The translations under genes were made by a program, and so were the position numbers. From Gardnerella vaginalis (GTDB lineage Bacteria > Actinomycetota > Actinomycetes > Actinomycetales > Bifidobacteriaceae), in NCBI RefSeq assembly GCF_040427915.1, contig NZ_JBETXJ010000002.1, forward strand, positions 186,001-250,000: a stretch of 64,000 nt of DNA, written 5' to 3'. Below, piece after piece: positions 36,197 through 44,166 of this stretch; the stretch's first letter is position 1; each line of letters opens with the position of its first letter. The notes below the pieces were generated by a model. That model was not told the DNA's origin, searched no databases, and saw only the letters and a program-made list of their open reading frames with translations.

Positions 36197-37375
36197 TTAC
36201 TTGCTAATCGACTGAATCGACTTATTAATCCTGCCCATAAGTTTTTCTGGCAAAGGTGCGGTTCCAGCAGCACCTTGAGCCGCAGCCTGACCATCTTTGC
36301 TAACAACGTACGAAAGCCAAGACTTTGCAAATCGCGCTGTTGCAGCGTCTTTGTACGCATTGCACACAATATCGTAAGAAACTAGCACAATCGGATAAGC
36401 GCCTTTTTCTTCTGTTTTGTGGTTTATTTTAACAACAACGCGGTGCTTCGATTTTGCTGCAGCATCTTCGTCAACCTTTGAATCATTAACGGTTATAGAA
36501 CCACCTTCTGGGCTAATCTCGTTGTAAGAATCTCCCACTTTTACTGCCACAGTTCCAAGCTTTCCAACTTGCGAAAAGTCCGCGTATCCAATCGCTCCGT
36601 CTGCCATGCGGATTGTGGATACAACGCCAGACGTGCCTTTTGCTCCCTGACCTACACTATTTGGCCAATTTTCGCTAAGATCGTAGGACCAATCGCTTGG
36701 AGCAACGTCTTTTATGTAGCTTAAGAAGTTCTGCGTTGTGCCAGACTTATCGGACCTGTGAACAACTGTAATCGGCTTATCTGGAAGCTTTAGCTTTGGA
36801 TTTTGCGATTTAATCGCATCGTCATTCCAACGCGTAATCTTGCCGTCGAAGATTTTTGCGATTGTAGAAGCGTCCATATTTATGTGCTTTCCAGCATCCG
36901 AAACGCCTTTTAGATTAAAGATTACTGCGATTGGAGAAACGTATACTGGAACGTCGAAAGCTGTAGTGCCATTAGCGCAAACCGACTTTGATTTTTCTAG
37001 CTCATCATCGCTTAGCGATTTATCGGATCCAGCCCATGCTGTGGCTCCCGTCATAAATGTTGTAACTCCTGCGCCTGAGCCAGTTGGATTATAGGCGATT
37101 TTGGCGCCAGGATTCTTAGATTGGAATCCTGCAATCCACGCTTCTACAGCAACCTGCTGGGAAGATGCACCAGATCCTTGGAAGTTTCCTACGATTTTTG
37201 CAGAAGAATTTGTGGAGGATTGTGAACTACTTGCAGGAATATTATCTCCGCAAGCTGCAAGGCTCACTAAAGTTGCGGACGCTAACAATCCTGCTGCAAC
37301 CGCGCGCATATTCCACTTTGTGTTAGATTTTATTGATTGATTTTTTACTGCATTTTTTACTGCATTTTTACGCAT
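36197..37375 (-). CDS. pstS: Phosphate-binding lipoprotein PstS
   Basis: PstS captures phosphate outside the membrane. The mature protein starts at the lipobox Cys in VSLAACGDN. It then shows GNFQGSGASSQQVAVEAWIAGF and the phosphate site in PTGSGAGVTTFMTGATAWAGSDKSLSD, VHRSDKSGTTQNFLSYI and GTSGVVSTI. ATG at 37375 is chosen because AAAGGA precedes it; an upstream TTG is unlikely. The pre-signal region has a KNAVKNAV duplication from a small DNA repeat. It heads the pstSCAB operon; no clear Pho-box was seen. Confidence 0.95.
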   Translation of the reverse strand: MRKNAVKNAVKNQSIKSNTKWNMRAVAAGLLASATLVSLAACGDNIPASSSQSSTNSSAKIVGNFQGSGASSQQVAVEAWIAGFQSKNPGAKIAYNPTGSGAGVTTFMTGATAWAGSDKSLSDDELEKSKSVCANGTTAFDVPVYVSPIAVIFNLKGVSDAGKHINMDASTIAKIFDGKITRWNDDAIKSQNPKLKLPDKPITVVHRSDKSGTTQNFLSYIKDVAPSDWSYDLSENWPNSVGQGAKGTSGVVSTIRMADGAIGYADFSQVGKLGTVAVKVGDSYNEISPEGGSITVNDSKVDEDAAAKSKHRVVVKINHKTEEKGAYPIVLVSYDIVCNAYKDAATARFAKSWLSYVVSKDGQAAAQGAAGTAPLPEKLMGRINKSIQSISK

Positions 37376-37555
37376 ATTCTTCATTCCTTTCAAGAAGAAT
37401 TGCCATTATGCCAGTCGATTCGCGTTTCTCGTATAACCTACCGCAAATCTTTCCTCTTAAATTAATTAAACTAATGTTCAAAACTGGCATCTTTTATTTC
37501 TTATTACCTTTTTCTTCTATTAACGATACCAATATTAAGAGGGGGGTAAAAACCT

Positions 37556-37593
37556 TGCCGCCAAAATCTAGTTACACCTAAAAAATGGCGGCA
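37556..37593 (-). terminator. Terminator downstream of mtnN
   Basis: TGCCGCCA (37556-37563) pairs with TGGCGGCA (37586-37593). On the minus strand the stem is followed by AGGTTTTT. It lies between the mtnN stop and the pstS start. Confidence 0.6.
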
Positions 37594-37620
37594 TTTAGCG
37601 CTACTCGCCTTTTGATTGAC

Positions 37621-37658
37621 AATGCAACGCGTCGGCGACCACATCGGCGTGTTGCATT
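37621..37658 (-). other. Hairpin immediately after the mtnN stop
   Basis: AATGCAAC (37621-37628) pairs with GTTGCATT (37651-37658), and CG-rich bases extend the stem. The structure ends exactly at the mtnN stop and lacks a T-run, so it may protect the 3' end rather than terminate. Confidence 0.55.
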
Positions 37659-38360
37659 CTACAAATTTCTAGCAATATTTACCGTCATTTTTGCGGCTGT
37701 ATCCGCGTATTCGGATATGTCGAAAGTGTGAAACTCCTCGTATTTTGTGTCTGCATTGTCGCTCATTGCGCGCACAACTAACGCTGGAATGTCGTTTCTT
37801 GCAGCAACGTGAAGAATCGCAGCACCTTCCATTTCTACAGCATCCGCTTGAGTCACCTCAATTACTTCCGCCACTTTTTCGGGCGTGTCTACAAAATATC
37901 CACCAGAGGCAATTGTTCCCAAAATGTGATTAATGCCCATCTTTGTTAAAACATTGTCTGCTGTTTTAAGAAGATAATCGTCTGAATGATACTCGTTTGT
38001 AAACGGTTTCCACTGACTAATCATGCGCATGTCGGTGTCTAAATATCTTAATGTTTTTCCAAGAACAACATCATTCGTATGCAAATTTTTATTGAGATTT
38101 CCTGCAATTCCCGAAAAGATTACAGCCTGCGGCTTATACGCATCAATTAAATACTGCGCTGTTGCAGCGGCATTTACAAGTCCCATTCCGCCAACTGTTG
38201 CAGCCACTTCGATTTTTCCACCATCTTCGCATTCAAGCACACCGCAAGATACGTCAAGGCTAGCGGCATTATCATGCTTTACATTGCTAAGCGAGGCAGC
38301 AATGTGCGCAACTTCTTCTTCCATAGCGCCAATAATGGCAATTTTTGTAAATTTAGGCAT
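37659..38360 (-). CDS. mtnN: 5'-methylthioadenosine/SAH nucleosidase
   Basis: This 233-residue protein is the canonical MTA/SAH nucleosidase (Pfs), which releases adenine from MTA, SAH and 5'-deoxyadenosine. Seen are the catalytic-start motif IAIIGAMEEEVAHIAASL, VGGMGLVNAAATAQYLID, FSGIAGNLN, the substrate-binding VEMEGAAILHVAARNDIP and the RAMSDNAD loop with the catalytic Asp. AAAGGATG precedes the ATG. A longer, diverged relative lies at 5.3-6.2 kb. Confidence 0.95.
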   Translation of the reverse strand: MPKFTKIAIIGAMEEEVAHIAASLSNVKHDNAASLDVSCGVLECEDGGKIEVAATVGGMGLVNAAATAQYLIDAYKPQAVIFSGIAGNLNKNLHTNDVVLGKTLRYLDTDMRMISQWKPFTNEYHSDDYLLKTADNVLTKMGINHILGTIASGGYFVDTPEKVAEVIEVTQADAVEMEGAAILHVAARNDIPALVVRAMSDNADTKYEEFHTFDISEYADTAAKMTVNIARNL

Positions 38361-38368
38361 TCGTCAAA

Positions 38369-38845
38369 TCATCCTTTAATCTTGTGCGTTGCATTGCGTT
38401 TAATCAAAAATACGCTTACATAACACATAATAACAAAAGACGCGGTTGCGATTTTTAGCAAAGAGCTACACGTGAATTCAAACCAAGGATTTGTAACAGG
38501 GACATTCAAAAACTCCATGATTTGATCTTGAAGCGCCATAAACCCAAAGAAAGACGCTATTAGCAAAACGCAAATCGTAGATCCAACAACAAGACGCCAT
38601 CCGCGCACAAAAACGCAAAGCACAATCAACGTAATAAACGGAACAATAACGCTAAACCATAGTGCAGAACAGGTAACAACAGTGTAGCCTTTGCTGTGAG
38701 TTCCACGATACCACGCAAACGCCAGAAGAAACGCGCCAACAAGCAGAAGTGCAAAAATCGCATATCGCGCGATTGTCAGGGCGCGGCTTAAAACGCTTTT
38801 ATCTTGGGGAAGATTGTTACGCTCGGGGGCTGGCGATTCGCACAT
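38369..38845 (-). CDS. Four-helix membrane protein of unknown function
   Basis: This is a 158-residue protein with a hydrophilic N-terminus (MCESPAPERNNLPQDK) and four hydrophobic segments near residues 28-46, 56-75, 83-102 and 125-147, ending in a basic tail RNATHKIKG. No enzymatic motif is visible and the family is not recognised. AAAGGAG seven bases before the ATG supports translation. It is directly upstream of mtnN with an eight-base gap, so the two are probably one transcript. Confidence 0.75.
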   Translation of the reverse strand: MCESPAPERNNLPQDKSVLSRALTIARYAIFALLLVGAFLLAFAWYRGTHSKGYTVVTCSALWFSVIVPFITLIVLCVFVRGWRLVVGSTICVLLIASFFGFMALQDQIMEFLNVPVTNPWFEFTCSSLLKIATASFVIMCYVSVFLIKRNATHKIKG

Positions 38846-38947
38846 TTTGCACTCCTTTGTTCAAAAATGCTGCATATTTGAGGTTCTATTGTAATAGTTT
38901 GTAACTAAAAAAACACGGCGTGTCGTGTCGTTCGCGCAAGCTGGGTA

Positions 38948-39033
38948 GAGATTCGAGATTTTTCGCAGCGAATGAAGCGAACCTCAGCATGAAATGGTGA
39001 TTCGCTGAAGCAGCAAGAAAAATCGAGAATCTC
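38948..39033 (+). repeat. Family 3 palindromic element (copy 1)
   Basis: An 86-base element bounded by GAGATTCGAGATTTTT and AAAAATCGAGAATCTC inverted ends. An internal GCGAA/TTCGC stem surrounds CCTCAGCAT. It lies in the repeat-filled 38846-39534 spacer, which contains no credible gene. A related element lies inverted at 61555-61642. Confidence 0.8.
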
Positions 39034-39280
39034 AGGCGACTAGCGATACGCAATTGTTCAAGCATGCAAGAGGGCTGGGTGATTCTTGGTCGAACAGTAT
39101 AAGAGCGGCAGCCGATACCAAATAATCCAATGATCAACCACTACAAACAAACTTCAGCCCAAAAACAAAATCAAAGCCAAAACGGAACAACCGCAACAAC
39201 AGACAACACGTAAGAGGCAGAGCGTTGTGCGAATCGACGACTTCGAGCTGCATAATGCGCGAGAAGTCACCTCGATTCGC

Positions 39281-39356
39281 TGAGCCGCTCAAACGTAAAG
39301 TCCAGTGGACTTTACGTGCGGCGAAGACGCGAGCGCGGCTAATCCGCGCGAGCGTA
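39281..39356 (-). repeat. Family 2 repeat (copy 2, inverted, partial)
   Basis: Reverse-orientation copy with GAGCCGC and GCGGCGAAGACG flanking a perfect variable hairpin, ACGTAAAGTCCA/TGGACTTTACGT, and then a GCGCGG/CCGCGC stem. The third stem is not visible. The nearby GCCCTCCTACAACACCAAGCAA (39367) has a similar inverted match near 61380-61432, next to another GGGCTGGGTG. Confidence 0.75.
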
Positions 39357-39394
39357 AACACCCAGCCCTCCTACAACACCAAGCAAGGGAAATC

Positions 39395-39530
39395 GTTCGC
39401 GCGGTCTAAGCGCGCGAACGTCTTCGCTTGCGTTGAAAGCACACTGTGCTTTCAACCTTAAGCAAGCTCAGCGCTCCGAATTGCCTTTTCGCGCTACGCT
39501 TTAAGTGAAAAGGCAGGTCGTCGCGCGCGA
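39395..39530 (+). repeat. Family 2 multi-hairpin repeat (copy 3)
   Basis: Full copy with GTTCGCGC/GCGCGAAC, then a TTGAAAGCACA/TGTGCTTTCAA variable hairpin inside a GCTTGC/GCAAGC outer stem, and GCCTTTTCGC/GTGAAAAGGC. It stops four bases before the DAHP synthase stop codon and so may shape that message's 3' end. Confidence 0.82.
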
Positions 39531-39534
39531 CAAA

Positions 39535-40794
39535 TCAAGACTTAAGTCGTCGAGCAGAAACAGCCTGCGCAAGAGTGTTAAGCAATTGCTCAGTATCTTC
39601 CCAAGAAATGCATCGATCCGTAATCGACTTTCCGTACTCAAGCTCACTCAAAGGCGCAGGATCTTGATTTCCGCCTTGCAAGAAGCTTTCCATCATAACG
39701 CCTTTAATGCCTTTTTCGCCGTGTGCAAAACGATCCGCAATATCTTGCACAACTTGAATTTGTCGATTCTCATCTTTGCCAGAGTTTCCGTGCGAGCAGT
39801 CAATTACAACGCCATTAGACGCCACGCAATTCGTGCCAAGCCTCAATCGAACTGAAGCAACGGCAGATGCAACAGAAGATGCGTCGTAGTTTGGACCCTT
39901 GCTAGAGCCGCGCAAAACAACATGACAATCAGGGTTTCCAAGTGTTTGTACAGCGCACGCACGTCCAAGATGGTCAATTCCAAAGAAAGTGTGATGCTGG
40001 CTGGCAGCTAGGCAGCCATTAACAGCAGCCGTAACAGAGCCATCCGTAGCGTTTTTAAATCCAACTGGCATAGAAAGACCGCTAGCAAGCTGGCGATGAA
40101 TTTGCGATTCCGTGTTGCGCGCGCCAATCGCCCCCCAGCTAACCGCATCCGCAATAAACTGTGGGCTAGTAGGCTCCAAAAATTCGGTTGCTGCAGCCAA
40201 ACCAGCGTCTAGTACTCCGAGAAGTGTGCGACGCGCTAAAAGCAAACCCTTGTGAATATCGTGCGTACCGTCAATATCTGGGTCGTTTATCAAACCTTTC
40301 CAACCAACTGTTGTGCGCGGTTTTTCAAAGTAAACGCGCATAACAATCAAAAGCTCGCCTTCGAGCTTTGCGCGCAAATCTGCCAAGCGAGACGCGTAGT
40401 CAAGAGCCGCAGCAGGGTCGTGAACCGAACAAGGTCCGACGATTACAAGCAAGCGGTCGTCGTCTCCGTTAAGGCATCTACGGATTTCATCGCGCGATTC
40501 GGCAACAATGTCTTGAGCGTATGGAGAAAGTGGCAACTCACCAAGCACTTGTGCAGGAGTGGGAAGCGGCTCCAACTCCAACACGCGACGGTTGATTATA
40601 CGATCTACTCCAACCTGGTCTTCCCAGCGCTCGAATTTAGATGAATCGAGTGGATTTTTCCCTTCTTCAACAGCTTTTTTAACAGCACGAGCATCCGAGT
40701 GATTTAAGGCGTTGCTGTTAAACGATTTACAATTAAGATCACTTGTACTAGGCTCAATACCACTAATATCGCTGCTATTAATATCCAACTCCAT
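39535..40794 (-). CDS. 3-deoxy-7-phosphoheptulonate synthase (class I DAHP synthase)
   Basis: This enzyme joins phosphoenolpyruvate and erythrose-4-phosphate in the first step of aromatic amino-acid synthesis. The 419-residue protein shows LLVIVGPCSVHDPAAALDYA, MRVYFEKPRTTVGWKGLINDP, GARNTESQIHRQLASGLSMPVGFKN, VIDCSHGNSGKD and a late GLTDKC-like SITDRCISWEDT. The first 60 residues are an extra Ser/Asn-rich region. ATG at 40794 has GGTGAT upstream. A 19-base palindrome lies 46 bases upstream. Confidence 0.95.
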   Translation of the reverse strand: MELDINSSDISGIEPSTSDLNCKSFNSNALNHSDARAVKKAVEEGKNPLDSSKFERWEDQVGVDRIINRRVLELEPLPTPAQVLGELPLSPYAQDIVAESRDEIRRCLNGDDDRLLVIVGPCSVHDPAAALDYASRLADLRAKLEGELLIVMRVYFEKPRTTVGWKGLINDPDIDGTHDIHKGLLLARRTLLGVLDAGLAAATEFLEPTSPQFIADAVSWGAIGARNTESQIHRQLASGLSMPVGFKNATDGSVTAAVNGCLAASQHHTFFGIDHLGRACAVQTLGNPDCHVVLRGSSKGPNYDASSVASAVASVRLRLGTNCVASNGVVIDCSHGNSGKDENRQIQVVQDIADRFAHGEKGIKGVMMESFLQGGNQDPAPLSELEYGKSITDRCISWEDTEQLLNTLAQAVSARRLKS

Positions 40795-40839
40795 AATCAC
40801 CGCCAATCTTAAGCACAAAACACCACAGCTTCAGCCAAT

Positions 40840-40858
40840 AATCTGATTAAATCAGATT
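40840..40858. promoter_or_regulatory. Perfect palindrome upstream of DAHP synthase
   Basis: AATCTGATT-a-AATCAGATT is a perfect 19-base inverted repeat between ribF and the DAHP synthase gene. Its position suits an operator or a small hairpin in the leader. No tryptophan-rich leader peptide was seen. Confidence 0.5.
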
Positions 40859-40907
40859 CCAATCAAGCTAGATTAAGAAAAATCAGCCTAAACTAATCTA
40901 AACCAGC

Positions 40908-42248
40908 TTATCGGTTTTCAGCATCAGTTATTTCTCGCACTTTCTCAACATCGTGTCTCACAGCATCCTTAAGACTTTCAACAGAATCGAAGGCATGTTG
41001 AGAACGTAAGAATTGCGCAAATTCAATGCAAATGCGATGACCATACAAATCCTGCCACTTATCCGTTAGAGCATAAGCTTCAACCACGCGATTTTCACTA
41101 TCATTAGGATACGTAGCAGAATCGTCGCCAAAATCAGAGATAGAATCAGATTCAAAGATATCGCCAGAATCACCAGAAACTACATTCTTAACAGAAGCAC
41201 CTTCATTCGACTCAGCAAAAGTTGGCTTAGTTCCAATTGAAATCGCAGCAGCCCAACGCCATGGCGAATGAACTCCAAGATGCAACTCATCCTTACGCAA
41301 AACGCCAACACTCGGAATACTAGAAGAATGCAAATTATCTGCACTAGCCTCGTCCGCATCTAAATCAACAATCCAACCAGCGTAAACTCCATCAACAGGC
41401 ACATACCCATCAATACGCTCACCCAAATTCACTGTTGGGAAACCGATTTCACGACCGCGCTCGGCACCATGAACCACAATACCCTCAACTCTATGCGGTT
41501 GACCAAGAACATCCCTAGCATCGCGAACCCTACCATTCGCGAGCATCCATCGCACATTCGTAGAGCTCCAAGCACGAACCTTCTTATTCGGCATACCTTT
41601 ACTCCAAGCGCGATATTCCGCCTTGTTCATACCATCCGCAGGATCTTTTGGCTCCCCGTCTTCAGACGGAACTTCTGGCACAATTGGGTCTGGAACACGA
41701 ACATCCCCTGGACCAAAATCGTCTACCACAACCAAATCAAAAACGCCCGTAGCTTGCGCAAGCTCCTTAATCGCATGAACATTACCAGCCCTACGCGCTC
41801 CAAGAGCTGCATCCGATCCGAGCACAAGTGCACGCATACCGAGTTTTCCAACAAGCTGGCCCAGGAAGAATCTGTATGATTTTGCAGCAAAAGCTAAGCT
41901 ATATCGAACAATAATCACATGATCCACGTCTAACTGCTGCAAAACCCTAAGACGCTGACGAACACTTGTTAACGCCTGCGAATCCACTGGAATCTGCGCG
42001 TTATCTCCAAAATCGTCGAATAAATCTGGGTTTTCGTGAACCACGCTTGGTCGCGGATCAAACATTATAACCACAGAAAACGCATTGTTTTTGCGAGCAA
42101 GATCAACGGTGCGTTCAATAACTTTTCTATGCCCTAGGTGCATGCCGTCAAACACACCTATCGTAACAATCGCCTTACGCTGAGCACTTAATGTTGGCCA
42201 ATTAATCATGCCGTTGGCATCTGGTCGAATGTTGATGACCTTCATCAT
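40908..42248 (-). CDS. ribF: Bifunctional riboflavin kinase/FMN adenylyltransferase
   Basis: RibF makes FMN and FAD from riboflavin. The 446-residue protein has an N-terminal adenylyltransferase with VTIGVFDGMHLGHRKVIERTV, VVIMFDPRPSVVHENP and STNVRWMLANGRVRDARDVLG. The C-terminal kinase shows GRGREIGFPTVNLGERIDGYVPVDGVYAGWI and FLRSQHAFDSVESLKDAVRHDV. It is longer than the usual 310-350 residues because of two low-complexity insertions, near residues 180-225 and 350-385. It follows truB in the nusA-infB-rbfA-truB-ribF order. Confidence 0.95.
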   Translation of the reverse strand: MMKVINIRPDANGMINWPTLSAQRKAIVTIGVFDGMHLGHRKVIERTVDLARKNNAFSVVIMFDPRPSVVHENPDLFDDFGDNAQIPVDSQALTSVRQRLRVLQQLDVDHVIIVRYSLAFAAKSYRFFLGQLVGKLGMRALVLGSDAALGARRAGNVHAIKELAQATGVFDLVVVDDFGPGDVRVPDPIVPEVPSEDGEPKDPADGMNKAEYRAWSKGMPNKKVRAWSSTNVRWMLANGRVRDARDVLGQPHRVEGIVVHGAERGREIGFPTVNLGERIDGYVPVDGVYAGWIVDLDADEASADNLHSSSIPSVGVLRKDELHLGVHSPWRWAAAISIGTKPTFAESNEGASVKNVVSGDSGDIFESDSISDFGDDSATYPNDSENRVVEAYALTDKWQDLYGHRICIEFAQFLRSQHAFDSVESLKDAVRHDVEKVREITDAENR

Positions 42249-42334
42249 ATCCTTACTATTCGCAACTATCCGAAATAAGCAGCATTACTGCCGCGAACCC
42301 TTATTTTCACACTATTAACTATTTTACCAGCAAA

Positions 42335-43537
42335 CTAGCTTTGTACAAATACCACAATAGGTTTAGCTTCTATTTGATTTGTGTTTTTTTCATTTTTTTC
42401 TTGTGACTTGGAGAACGCGCTGCTCCCCCCTGCGGTTGCTGGCGACTTTTCAGCGGTTTCCAGAACTGCAACAACATCGTTTTGCACATCTTTTTCGGCT
42501 TTTACGTATGCAATAATATTTTTTTCATTAATCGCAGGAATCACTATTTTTCTGCCAAAACGCAAGTCTTTAGCCTGATTTTCGCTGATTTCAACTGTTT
42601 GCATGGTTAATTTTGCGGATTCAAACATACTTAGAACACGATTTTGTAAATCATAATTTTTTTGTGCAGATTTTTTGCAAGAAGAATCTCCAGATAAGTC
42701 GCCAGCAACCGAACAGTCAGAAGCACTGCCAGAAAAATAGTCAGAAACACTATCGTGTCTGTTAGTTACAACAGCCTTTGCGCGAGTCTGAGTAACGCCA
42801 TTCTTGTCCGTAAATGTACGAATCCTAGTTTCAAGCTTAAGAACCCTACTATCTTCTACCGAAAATTCGCCAATCCGCGTTCGCCTAAGACTTACTAAAT
42901 GTCCTCCTACACCAAGAACACGCCCTAAGTCGCGAGCAAGTGCGCGAATATACGTGCCACTAGAACAAGAAACACTCGCACGCACATCAACAACTTTTAC
43001 ACCGCTTACACCAACGTTAAAACGCGCATCCAGAAGCGAAAAGTCATGAATAACAACTTCTCGCGGCTCTAAATGAACATCTTTACCTTCACGCGCTAAG
43101 TCATAAGCACGCACACCGTTTATTTTAATAGCCGAAAAAGCTGTTGGCGTTTGCATAATGTGCCCAGTAAAATTCTTAGCGACTACGCAACGCAATTCTT
43201 TAAGAATCTCATCAGTATTTGCAGAGTTTAGAATGCCATTTTCATCATTAACGCTTGAAACAACATCACCATCAGCATCATCCGTATTGGTTGATTCGCC
43301 AAGACGAATCACAGCCTCATAAGTCTTATCGTGACCAAGCAAATAGTTAAGCAAACGAGTGGCGTTACCAAAACCAAGAATCAGCAATCCTGTAGCCATT
43401 GGGTCAAGAGTTCCCGCATGACCTACGCGTTTAGTGTGCAACAATCCTCTTGCACAAGACACAACGTCATGGCTGGTAACGCCTTTCGGCTTATCTACTA
43501 ATAAAATGCCTGAAGATGATGTTTGAGAACTACTCAT
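42335..43537 (-). CDS. truB: tRNA pseudouridine(55) synthase
   Basis: TruB makes pseudouridine 55 in the tRNA T-loop. The 400-residue protein has GILLVDKPKGVTSHDVV and the catalytic Asp in KRVGHAGTLDPMATGLLILGFGNATRL. TPTAFSAIKINGVRAYDLAREGKDV and GTYIRALARDLGRVLGVGGHL follow. The family is usually about 300 residues. The extra length is a Ser/Asp-rich insertion (about residues 255-290) and a Lys/Glu tail, and each carries a copy of the recurring DNA word. The ribosome-binding site is weak. Confidence 0.95.
   Translation of the reverse strand: MSSSQTSSSGILLVDKPKGVTSHDVVSCARGLLHTKRVGHAGTLDPMATGLLILGFGNATRLLNYLLGHDKTYEAVIRLGESTNTDDADGDVVSSVNDENGILNSANTDEILKELRCVVAKNFTGHIMQTPTAFSAIKINGVRAYDLAREGKDVHLEPREVVIHDFSLLDARFNVGVSGVKVVDVRASVSCSSGTYIRALARDLGRVLGVGGHLVSLRRTRIGEFSVEDSRVLKLETRIRTFTDKNGVTQTRAKAVVTNRHDSVSDYFSGSASDCSVAGDLSGDSSCKKSAQKNYDLQNRVLSMFESAKLTMQTVEISENQAKDLRFGRKIVIPAINEKNIIAYVKAEKDVQNDVVAVLETAEKSPATAGGSSAFSKSQEKNEKNTNQIEAKPIVVFVQS
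42433..42448 (+). repeat. VAGD-word copy E
   Basis: CGGTTGCTGGCGACTT in the 3' part of truB. On the gene strand the same word is read in the opposite direction as EKSPATA. A 15-base tail match (GGCGACTTTTCAGCG) recurs in pgeF near 53877. Confidence 0.75.
42693..42711 (-). repeat. VAGD-word copy F
   Basis: Full 19-base copy in the truB insertion, read as SVAGDLSG. It is identical over 19 bases to copies A, D and G. Confidence 0.85.
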
Positions 43538-43573
43538 TACTAAATTTTATTTGATTAATTATTTTATTTAAAA

Positions 43574-44164
43574 CTATAATTCCGAATGAGCAGAATCAGC
43601 TAAATCGTCGGTTGCTGGCGACTTATCTTCTACAAAATCGTTTTCGCTGTTCTCATAATCCTCATACCCGTCAAAGTCATCAGAATCATCAGAATCATCG
43701 AAATCGTCAAAATCGTCAAAATCCTCATCTTCACGAGGCTTTTTATACGGATCCTCTTCACCAGCGTAGCGAGCATTTTCTCGCGCTTTAGCCAATTCCT
43801 CATCACGCTTACGCGCGGCGACCAAAATGTCTTCAATCTCATGAGCTTCACTAGGAACCTCATCGTAAACAAATTGGATTTGAGGAGTTAAACGCAAGCC
43901 AGCCTTAGCTCCAACTAGAGTGCGCAAACGCCCCTTAGCCTGCTGCAAAGCCTGGGCTGCACGCTGACGTTCACCCTGCTCTTTGCCAACAGTACCAAGC
44001 TGTGTCCAATACACTTTAGCGATTTGCAAGTCGTTAGTAACTCTCACTTCTGTAATAGTCACATTAACAAGTCGCTTATCGTGTAAATGAGCCTCCATGT
44101 TAGACGCAATTACTCTGTGAATCAGAGCCGCAATTCGCGCGGCTCTAGGGTTTGTTCCTGCCAT
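43574..44164 (-). CDS. rbfA: Ribosome-binding factor A
   Basis: RbfA assists 30S maturation. The core (residues 1-120) shows NPRAARIAALIHRVIASNMEAHLHDKRLVNVTITEVRVTNDLQIAKVYWT and TPQIQFVYDEVPSEAHEIEDIL. The 196-residue length exceeds the usual 120-160. The extra tail is an acidic DD/FDD/SDD stretch encoded by tandem nine-base units near 43676-43730, followed by DKSPATD, a copy of the recurring word. It starts two bases after the infB stop. Confidence 0.93.
   Translation of the reverse strand: MAGTNPRAARIAALIHRVIASNMEAHLHDKRLVNVTITEVRVTNDLQIAKVYWTQLGTVGKEQGERQRAAQALQQAKGRLRTLVGAKAGLRLTPQIQFVYDEVPSEAHEIEDILVAARKRDEELAKARENARYAGEEDPYKKPREDEDFDDFDDFDDSDDSDDFDGYEDYENSENDFVEDKSPATDDLADSAHSEL
43609..43627 (+). 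repeat. VAGD-word copy G
   Basis: Full 19-base copy close to the rbfA stop, read on the gene strand as DKSPAT. It is oriented oppositely to copy F within the same operon. Confidence 0.85.
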
Positions 44165-44166
44165 AA

